6,200 nt of DNA from the NCBI GenBank assembly GCA_023411445.1, contig JAEYOT010000695.1, forward strand, positions 1-6,200, read 5' to 3'. Source of the stretch: Pseudomonadota bacterium. GTDB taxonomy: Bacteria > Myxococcota_A > Polyangia > Polyangiales > Polyangiaceae. The translations under genes were made by a program, and so were the position numbers. Of this stretch, positions 1 to 5,067 are shown piece by piece. Under the pieces are notes generated by a model, which had not been told where the DNA came from, searched no databases, and worked only from the letters and a program-made list of their open reading frames with translations. How positions within the stretch are numbered: position 1 is the first letter of the stretch; each line of letters opens with the position of its first letter.

Positions 1-1701
1 GGCGGTGGCGCGGGTGGCGCAGGCTCCGCGGGCGCGCCGGATCCCGGGCTCTTGCCCGACGGCGCGGGCCGCGAGTACCGAGGCATCGTCAACCTAGTGA
101 ACGCCCAAGCCGCCAAAGCGCTGGACGACTACCTGCTGGACGCGGACCCGTTCCTGGGCGGCTCGGGCCAGCTGAGCTTGGCGCTGCCGCTCAAGCTTTT
201 CTACACGCACTACGGCGACGACTACGACTTCATCTACTTCTTTACCGACCACGGGCTGAACACCAGCGTGCGCGGCCTTCACGGCCCCGTGAACCGCCCG
301 CCCATGCCGGGCACCGGCAAAGAGCAGCCCTATACCAGCGGCCTCGGCCCCGCGCGGCTCCGCAGCACCATCGCGATCCAGCTGCCAGACCGTACCTCCT
401 TTCCGCCGCTGGCCCATGAGCTCGCTCACTACTACGGTGTCGAGCTGGCGCCCGAGTTTGGCTTCGGCAAGGACGTTGACTCGGTGTTCTCCGGCCATTG
501 GGGCATGGTGAGCGCCAATGGGCAGCTGGGTGGCTTCGACGCAGCGACGCTGCAGTGTGAGACGCCTGCTGGCGCCAAGCCGCCGGGCTGCACGCCCAAC
601 GAAGCCGGCCGCTACCGCTACAAGGTCGCGCGTTTCTTCCCCAACACGGTCTCGAAAACATCCCTGCCGTACGGCCCGATGGAGCTGTACCTGATGGGCC
701 TGCTGCCGGCGGCGGAAGCGCCGCAGTCGCTGCTACGGATCGACGGCGCGGACTTTCCGTTCGACTCGCTCATGACCGATGAAGCCGGCATGATCACGCT
801 GGAAGGCACGGGGGTGTCGGAAATTTCGCTCTCGCAGATCATCGAGCGGCACGGGACGGTGCCGCTCTTGCCCGAGGACAAGCGGCATTTCAAGGCAGCG
901 ATGGTGCTGATCACGGCGGCCCCGGCGACCCAGGAGTACCTGGATCGCGTCGCCGACGTGGCGGCCATCTTCGGCGGTGAGCAGCCGTCCAGCGAGTCGC
1001 CTTCGTTCGCCGAGCTGACCGGCAACCGCGCGACCATGACCTGCAAGCTCGGCGAGCGGCACCCACCGCAGACGCCGCCAGACGAGTACGAGCTCCCGCC
1101 GTACATCACGTGTAGCCCGGAGCAGCAGGACTGCGCGGAGGGCATGGCTTGCTACGGTCTGTCCCACCTCTACTGCGCCAAGCCCGGCATGGCCGACAAG
1201 GGCCAAGCCTGCGAGCGCGACTCCGATTGCAAGGCGGGCTTCGTGTGCGGCAGCCTCCCGCCCGACTTCACCGAGGCCGTCTGCACGCCGTACTGTGATG
1301 CGAAGGACGCCACGGCGCCTGACGCCTGCGCCACCCTCTGCCCCGGCGGCTTCAGCACCATCTCGAACGCGGACGGCAGTCAGGAGCTGGGCGCCGTCTG
1401 TTATCCGGGCTCTGGTGGCAGCTGCGATCCGCTCGCTCAAGACTGCGAAGAAGGCAGGGCTTGCACCGGTGTCGAGGCGCCTTCTTGTCGCGTCCCCGGC
1501 GCGATCGGGCTCGACGCGCCGTGCACCTACGCGACTGACTGCGTGAAGGGCCTGGTCTGCGTAAAAGTCCAGGGAGACCCTACCGCCCACTGCCAGGAGT
1601 ACTGCGACCCGTCGCCCGAAGCGCCGGAAAGCACGAGCTGCGACAAGTGCGACAATGGCGCGTGGGACTTCCCAGGCGGCTACGGCATCTGCATCCCCTG
1701 A
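1..1701 (+). CDS. Exported HExxH metalloprotease-like protein with two 12-Cys modules (5'-partial)
   Basis: The frame is open from base 1, and its first codons encode a Gly/Ala/Ser-rich linker (GGGAGGAGSAGAPDPG). The true start and any signal peptide therefore probably lie upstream; the TTG at 52 is only an internal candidate. Numbering codons from base 1, codons 139-143 (bases 415-429) read HELAH, the zinc-binding HExxH motif of zincin peptidases, followed by YYG. The metzincin third histidine is absent, and His166 in SGHWG is the best alternative ligand. Codons 227-234 read MELYLMGL, a hydrophobic Met-containing segment that could underlie the active site. From codon 371 to 564 there are two Cys-rich modules of 12 cysteines each with nearly identical spacing. 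Such arrays are common in secreted or surface proteins of myxobacteria and are probably disulfide-bonded. The gene ends with TGA at 1699-1701. A surface or secreted protease is likely, but activity and substrate are not shown. The neighbour downstream is convergent. Confidence 0.85.
   Translation, partial: GGGAGGAGSAGAPDPGLLPDGAGREYRGIVNLVNAQAAKALDDYLLDADPFLGGSGQLSLALPLKLFYTHYGDDYDFIYFFTDHGLNTSVRGLHGPVNRPPMPGTGKEQPYTSGLGPARLRSTIAIQLPDRTSFPPLAHELAHYYGVELAPEFGFGKDVDSVFSGHWGMVSANGQLGGFDAATLQCETPAGAKPPGCTPNEAGRYRYKVARFFPNTVSKTSLPYGPMELYLMGLLPAAEAPQSLLRIDGADFPFDSLMTDEAGMITLEGTGVSEISLSQIIERHGTVPLLPEDKRHFKAAMVLITAAPATQEYLDRVADVAAIFGGEQPSSESPSFAELTGNRATMTCKLGERHPPQTPPDEYELPPYITCSPEQQDCAEGMACYGLSHLYCAKPGMADKGQACERDSDCKAGFVCGSLPPDFTEAVCTPYCDAKDATAPDACATLCPGGFSTISNADGSQELGAVCYPGSGGSCDPLAQDCEEGRACTGVEAPSCRVPGAIGLDAPCTYATDCVKGLVCVKVQGDPTAHCQEYCDPSPEAPESTSCDKCDNGAWDFPGGYGICIP
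1111..1692 (+). repeat. Protein-level tandem duplication of a 12-cysteine module
   Basis: Within the protease-like protein, codons 371-467 and 475-564 form two copies of one module. The gaps between successive cysteines in copy 1 are 6, 5, 7, 11, 5, 5, 11, 3, 10, 3 and 19 residues. In copy 2 they are 6, 5, 7, 11, 5, 5, 10, 3, 11, 2 and 13. Shared text includes QDC-EG-AC near the start of each copy, DC--G-VC in the middle and a YCD triplet. An even number of cysteines suggests six disulfides per module. The copies have diverged in sequence, so the duplication is not recent. Confidence 0.85.
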
Positions 1702-1758
1702 GCCGCGGCTCGGCGCATTGGATTCTGGAGAATGCCGCCGGGCGAAATGCGTCAGCCC

Positions 1759-2163
1759 TCAGGCGACCCTGGCCAGCTCCAGCGCAGCGATCTGCTCCAA
1801 GTCCCCCAGCGGGAACGGCTTCTCCAGCATGGCGATCAGCTCGCAGTGCTCCAGCTGTGGCTGCTCCAGCGTACCGAGCGTCCCCCACTCGTGGATCAGC
1901 ACCAGCTTCAGTCGCCCCAGCTCCAGCTCACGCCGTTGAGTCGCAGCCACCGCGAGCGCGAGCGCGCAGTGCCGGTACCAGGAAGCGTTCAAGACGAGCA
2001 GCGCCGTGCGCGCGCTGAGGTACCCCGGGTGGTACACGGCCCGCGCCAGCTCGTCCGCCGTCGACGCTCCCGAGGCGCGATACCCAACGGAGGTCAAGCA
2101 CCCCTGGATCAGGTAGCGCAGCTCTTCCGCGTGCTCGCCGACCAGGGCCTCACGATCCGACAT
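1759..2163 (-). CDS. Stand-alone pseudo-receiver (degenerate CheY-like) protein
   Basis: This 134-residue protein has the outline of a response-regulator receiver domain and nothing else. The N-terminus (ALVGEHAEELRYLI ... VGYRA) follows the first strand and helix of receivers, residues 54-60 (ALLVLNA) match the strand carrying the phosphorylated Asp, and residues 114-122 (EKPFPLGDL) match the conserved Lys-Pro segment before the last helix. The key residues are altered. The Asp-Asp metal pair becomes Glu10-His11, and the phospho-acceptor Asp becomes Asn59 (codon 1987-1989). The switch Thr/Ser is not evident, and Lys115 is kept. It should therefore not be phosphorylated normally and may act as a fixed-state protein-binding domain. 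No output domain or kinase gene lies beside it. The ATG at 2161-2163 has no strong ribosome-binding site. It is convergent with the upstream protease-like gene (57-bp gap) and divergent from the small Cys-rich gene. The receiver assignment rests on motif reading and should be confirmed by a profile search. Confidence 0.72.
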   Translation of the reverse strand: MSDREALVGEHAEELRYLIQGCLTSVGYRASGASTADELARAVYHPGYLSARTALLVLNASWYRHCALALAVAATQRRELELGRLKLVLIHEWGTLGTLEQPQLEHCELIAMLEKPFPLGDLEQIAALELARVA

Positions 2164-2407
2164 GTGATAGCAGGGAGCAATCCTCGTGCCCGAGCGCCCG
2201 TGTACGGCGCGCCGCGCCAGCGCTGGCCCGGTGGGCCGACAGCGCGCGACAGATCAGGCAAAAACAGCGCTCAGCAGCGGCTGCCGCGCGTCGATTGCGC
2301 CAGGCTATTTCCAATGCTTGGACCTCCAACGAGTGAGCACTGTGCCAGAACGGCGCACCCTGCGCGGATCGTTGCATCCAGCCAGGCATGCGTTAAACGC
2401 TCAGCTC
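2164..2407. other. Divergent intergenic region with GC-rich palindromes
   Basis: This 244-bp stretch separates the minus-strand pseudo-receiver gene from the plus-strand small Cys-rich gene, so it should hold promoters for both. I see no convincing -35/-10 pair. Bases 2216-2227 are a perfect 12-bp palindrome (GCCAGCGCTGGC), and 2225-2237 can form a 5-bp stem with a 3-base loop (GGCCC-GGT-GGGCC). The two share three bases and could not both fold fully at once. In DNA this GC-rich, their significance is uncertain. The reading frame of the small Cys-rich gene stays open back to 2186, but that part has no domain character and is best read as non-coding. Confidence 0.4.
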
Positions 2408-2644
2408 ATGCGGCTGCCGCAGTGGACCACCGCCTTGAGCATCGTGCTGCTCGGCAGCACCGTCCGTACGGAGAGCGCAGCGAAGAACGCGCTGGAGCGT
2501 CCGAAGGCGTGCATCCCGCGCGCCCAGTGCTGCCGGGTGTGCACGACCGGGAGCGCCTGTGGCAACTGGTGTACTTCGCAGATCTTCAATTGTCAGAAGG
2601 CGCGCGGCTGCGCCTGCAACGCTGCGGACGTGTGCAAGCCGTAG
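2408..2644 (+). CDS. Small exported Cys-rich protein (78 aa, 10 cysteines)
   Basis: I chose the ATG at 2408 because it places a plausible signal peptide at the N-terminus: MR, then a hydrophobic stretch (TTALSIVLLGS, residues 7-17), with likely cleavage after ESA near residue 24. The mature part of about 54 residues has ten cysteines at 35, 41, 42, 45, 51, 55, 62, 68, 70 and 76. Its core, CCRVCTTGSACGNWC followed by NC and GCAC, resembles a pattern I recall from small uncharacterised exported bacterial proteins (CCKxCxxGKACGxSC ... GCAC). No function is known to me; metal binding or a disulfide-stabilised fold are both possible. No strong ribosome-binding site precedes the ATG. The stop codon TAG (2642-2644) lies only 3 bp from the stop of the convergent ClC gene. 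The same frame remains open upstream to 2186, but that stretch looks like ordinary intergenic GC-rich sequence. Confidence 0.72.
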   Translation: MRLPQWTTALSIVLLGSTVRTESAAKNALERPKACIPRAQCCRVCTTGSACGNWCTSQIFNCQKARGCACNAADVCKP

Positions 2645-2647
2645 ACC

Positions 2648-4480
2648 TCAATGGGCGCGCGGAGCGTCGCTGGGGGCGAGAAAAGAGCGGGCGATCGTCG
2701 TCTCGTCCACGTAGCCCGTGAGGACGCCGCCTTCGACGACCGGTAGCTCAGGCAGGCCCTGGGCGCGCATGATCTCCCAAGCCTGGCGCAGGGTGTCCGT
2801 CGGCCGAACCGAGACGAACGGTCGCATGATGTCGGATGCCGTCACCAGGCGCGCGAGCCGCGCGTCGCCCTGCAACAGAGCCAAATCTTCGCGGCAGACC
2901 AGGCCGATGTGAGCGCCCATCGCGTCCACGATGGGATAGACGTGCGCATCGGGCGGGAGCGGCCCGCGCAGTAGCTCTGCGGCCAGGTCGGAGCCGGAGA
3001 GCGCCGGTCGCTCGGCGCTCGCGATGGCGAGCGAGCCGAGCAGCACGTGCTCGAGCGGCTGCGTGTGGAAGCGCGGCTGGAGCCGGATCCCGTCCTGCTC
3101 CAGCAGCGCCTCATAGATGGGCGTCGGCCGCAGGGACCGCGCGACCGCGTACGCGCTCATGTTGGCGAGCATGAGCGGCAGGATCAGTCCGTAGCCCGAC
3201 GTCAGCTCCACGATGATGAGCACGCTGGTAATGGGAGCTCGGATGGTGCCGCAGAAGGTGGCGCCCATGCCGACGAGCGCGAAAGCACCGAGCGCCCCTT
3301 CCCCGTGCTGAAACAGGTAGCGATCCAGCGAGCCGAACACGCCGCCCAGCATCGCGCCGATGAAGAGCGAAGGCGCAAAGATTCCTCCAGCGCCACCGCT
3401 CGAGTACGAAATCACCGTCGCCACCAGCTTGGCGCAGCCAAGCACGAGCAACGCGGCCAGCGGGAGGTGGCTCGAGAGCGATGCCTCGATCACGTGATAC
3501 CCCGCGCCGTTGATACCGCCGATGCCGATGAAGTAGAGCACGGCCACCGTGATGGCTCCGGTGAAGAGCCCGCCCACTCCGGGCTGCAGCCACACGGGCA
3601 AGCCCGTCTGCGCGCGAAACCTGAGGCGCGTCCACAGCAACAGCTCCGTGAACGCGACCGAGGCTAGGCCGGCCGTGACACCCAGGGCGGCGTACACGAG
3701 CAGCGAGCGAGCGTCGGCCAATCCATACACCTCCGGCACGGAGAAGACGGGGTGCGTCCCGAGGATGCTGCGCTCGATCACCGCGGCGATGGCCGCTGCT
3801 ACGATCACGCCGGAGAGCACCGTCTGATCCAGATCCCCAACGACTTCTTCGATCGTGAAGGTCACGGCCGCGATGGGAGCGTTGAAGGCGGCCGCGATGC
3901 CGGCGGCCGCGCCCACCGGCGTCAGGCGACGCAGGTTCGTCGGCCCCAGCCGCGCCAGGCGGCCCAGGGCTCCGGCGATGCCGGTACAGATCTGCACCGT
4001 GGGTCCCTCACGACCGAGCGACGCGCCGGATCCGATCTGCATGCTCGCGATGAACAGCTTGCCGATCGCATCCTTGAGCGGCACCGGCGCGGTGCGCCCG
4101 GCGTAGGCAGCCTTGACCTGGGGCACACCGCTGCCTCGCGCGCCGGGCACGACGTACTTCAGCAGTAGCCCCGCCGCGACGCCTCCCAGCGCCGGGGAGA
4201 GCACGCCCCAGACCATCCACGAGCGGCCGGAAGCGCGCAGCGCGCGCTCGCACAGCAGCGATTCAGCGAAGCTGATCGAAAAGTGAAAGGCCACGGCCGC
4301 CAGCCCACAGGCGACGCCGACCGCTACCGTCAACGCGAACAAGCGCTGTGGCTCCGTCGGAACCCAGCGCAGCTGCAAGCGTTGGAGACGCAACACCCAA
4401 CGAGCCGCGAGCGACTGCCGTGCAGGCGATGCAGGTGGTGGCGTCATGCGTGGCGACGAAGCCGCTGCCGACGCTTTCAC
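2648..4480 (-). CDS. ClC-family chloride channel/transporter with C-terminal CBS pair
   Basis: This 610-residue membrane protein moves chloride, probably as a Cl-/H+ exchanger, across the inner membrane. The ClC signatures are in order: GSGVP (116-120, anion-coordinating Ser117), GREGP (156-160, gating Glu158), IEE (210-212, Glu212 matching the internal proton glutamate of the E. coli exchanger), GGIFAP (365-370, with Phe368) and PIYEALL (454-460, Tyr456 as the central tyrosine). Many hydrophobic segments span about residues 45-450. Residues 475-545 and 546-605 form two CBS domains, the second clear (ASDIM ... LPELPVVEGG). CBS pairs often bind adenine nucleotides and tune ClC activity. The length is normal for a ClC with CBS domains. 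The start at 4480 is GTG; an ATG at 4447 (residue 12) is a good alternative, since residues 1-30 are low-complexity and neither start has a clear ribosome-binding site. DUF3606 lies 110 bp upstream on the same strand. Confidence 0.95.
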   Translation of the reverse strand: MKASAAASSPRMTPPPASPARQSLAARWVLRLQRLQLRWVPTEPQRLFALTVAVGVACGLAAVAFHFSISFAESLLCERALRASGRSWMVWGVLSPALGGVAAGLLLKYVVPGARGSGVPQVKAAYAGRTAPVPLKDAIGKLFIASMQIGSGASLGREGPTVQICTGIAGALGRLARLGPTNLRRLTPVGAAAGIAAAFNAPIAAVTFTIEEVVGDLDQTVLSGVIVAAAIAAVIERSILGTHPVFSVPEVYGLADARSLLVYAALGVTAGLASVAFTELLLWTRLRFRAQTGLPVWLQPGVGGLFTGAITVAVLYFIGIGGINGAGYHVIEASLSSHLPLAALLVLGCAKLVATVISYSSGGAGGIFAPSLFIGAMLGGVFGSLDRYLFQHGEGALGAFALVGMGATFCGTIRAPITSVLIIVELTSGYGLILPLMLANMSAYAVARSLRPTPIYEALLEQDGIRLQPRFHTQPLEHVLLGSLAIASAERPALSGSDLAAELLRGPLPPDAHVYPIVDAMGAHIGLVCREDLALLQGDARLARLVTASDIMRPFVSVRPTDTLRQAWEIMRAQGLPELPVVEGGVLTGYVDETTIARSFLAPSDAPRAH

Positions 4481-4492
4481 GCAGATGCTTGG

Positions 4493-4553
4493 ATGTCAAA
4501 CCATTCGACGGATCAACGGGACATGTCAGGAGCAGGTCGCCACGGCTGACATG
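4493..4553. promoter_or_regulatory. Inverted repeat and ATGTCA cluster upstream of the ClC gene
   Basis: An 8-bp perfect inverted repeat, CATGTCAG (4522-4529) and CTGACATG (4546-4553), has a 16-base spacer. A third ATGTCA hexamer sits at 4493-4498 in the same orientation as the left arm. On the minus strand this third copy supplies TTGACA, a perfect consensus -35 hexamer, though no good -10 follows at 16-18 bp. The region lies just upstream of the ClC start and after the DUF3606 stop. It could be an operator or a hairpin between the two genes. No U-run follows in the minus direction, so it is not a standard terminator. The function is inferred from position only. Confidence 0.35.
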
Positions 4554-4590
4554 ACGCTTCAACGACGTTTCCGATCCATTCGCCGACGAG

Positions 4591-4848
4591 TTAGCTTACG
4601 TTGGTCCGTAGCTCCATTTCACCGTTGACGCCGGCGCCGCGCGGCCTCCGCGCCCGGCCTCGAGTCATGGCCACGGGTCGAAAGCGGGCGCGCAGCGCCG
4701 CACGCGTGGGTCCCAGCTCTGACACCGCGTCCCGCAGCTCGCGCTCGGTGCAGCCCAGCGCTCTGGTGAAGTGGCGAATGGAGAGCGGATCGCTCAAGTC
4801 CACTCGAGCATCGAAGCCGTAGTTGCGTTTGCCCGCCCGCAGGGACAT
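4591..4848 (-). CDS. DUF3606-like small protein with a basic C-terminal tail
   Basis: This is an 85-residue protein. Residues 15-56 (ARVDLSDPLSIRHFTRALG, then CTERELRDAVSELGP) follow the pattern of DUF3606. In that family an N-terminal R(I/V)(D/N) segment leads to a helix ending in LG, then an E-x-x-L-x-x-A-V stretch and a final VGP-type turn. DUF3606 proteins are usually about 60 residues and have no established function. Here the core is followed by about 30 extra residues, starting with an Arg-rich run (MTRGRARRPRG) that could touch nucleic acid or simply be disordered. The ATG at 4846-4848 is preceded by AAAGGGT, a purine run too close to the start to be an ideal ribosome-binding site. 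It is divergent from the methyltransferase gene (219-bp gap) and lies 110 bp upstream of the ClC gene on the same strand, so co-transcription is possible but unproven. Confidence 0.7.
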   Translation of the reverse strand: MSLRAGKRNYGFDARVDLSDPLSIRHFTRALGCTERELRDAVSELGPTRAALRARFRPVAMTRGRARRPRGAGVNGEMELRTNVS

Positions 4849-5067
4849 ACCCTTTGAGCTGCAATGGTCGTACCAACATCGCGACGTGACCAGCGAGGGC
4901 GCTCCAAAATGTCTCGCTAACAGCGGGCTGGAACGCCCTGGGCGAGCACCGGCTGGACGATAAACCAGGCTGGCGCGATTTCATTCCACGCTGCATCAAA
5001 GATTGCACACGACATCTGGCGCCGGTCGGGGGTTGTGCAGCGCGGCAGACGCCGGTATGTCGAGCGC
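4849..5067. other. Divergent intergenic region
   Basis: These 219 bp lie between the DUF3606 gene (minus) and the lipoprotein methyltransferase gene (plus) and should contain both promoters. I see no strong promoter pair. A 6-bp inverted repeat, AGCGAG (4892-4897) and CTCGCT (4913-4918), with a 15-base spacer is the only dyad noted, and it could be chance in GC-rich DNA. No coding region is supported here; the minus-strand open frames crossing it have no recognisable domain. Confidence 0.4.

Noticed and set aside
733..1590. Long minus-strand open frame opposite the protease-like gene
   Set aside because: Its product is Arg/Ala-rich with no domain pattern, and it mirrors the strongly biased coding frame of the plus-strand gene, which has clear motifs.
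2371..2398. Possible promoter TTGCAT / TTAAAC before the small Cys-rich gene
   Set aside because: Only about half of the consensus bases match in each box and the spacing is short.
1732..2721. 329-codon plus-strand open frame across the pseudo-receiver, intergenic region and small Cys-rich gene
   Set aside because: The translation is low in hydrophobic segments and rich in Arg, Gln and Pro, with no recognisable fold, and it overlaps better supported genes on both strands. It is typical of chance open frames in GC-rich DNA.
4892..4918. 6-bp inverted repeat AGCGAG / CTCGCT as a possible terminator or operator
   Set aside because: The arms are short, the spacer is 15 bases and no T-run follows; it is likely to occur by chance in GC-rich sequence.
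4619..5008. Minus-strand open frame of 129 codons overlapping the DUF3606 gene
   Set aside because: It has no recognisable domain, and the overlapping frame at 4591-4848 matches DUF3606.
5034..5062. Possible promoter TTGTGC, 17 bases, TATGTC before the methyltransferase gene
   Set aside because: The -10 match is poor, and it sits only a few bases from the ATG, leaving no room for a usual leader.
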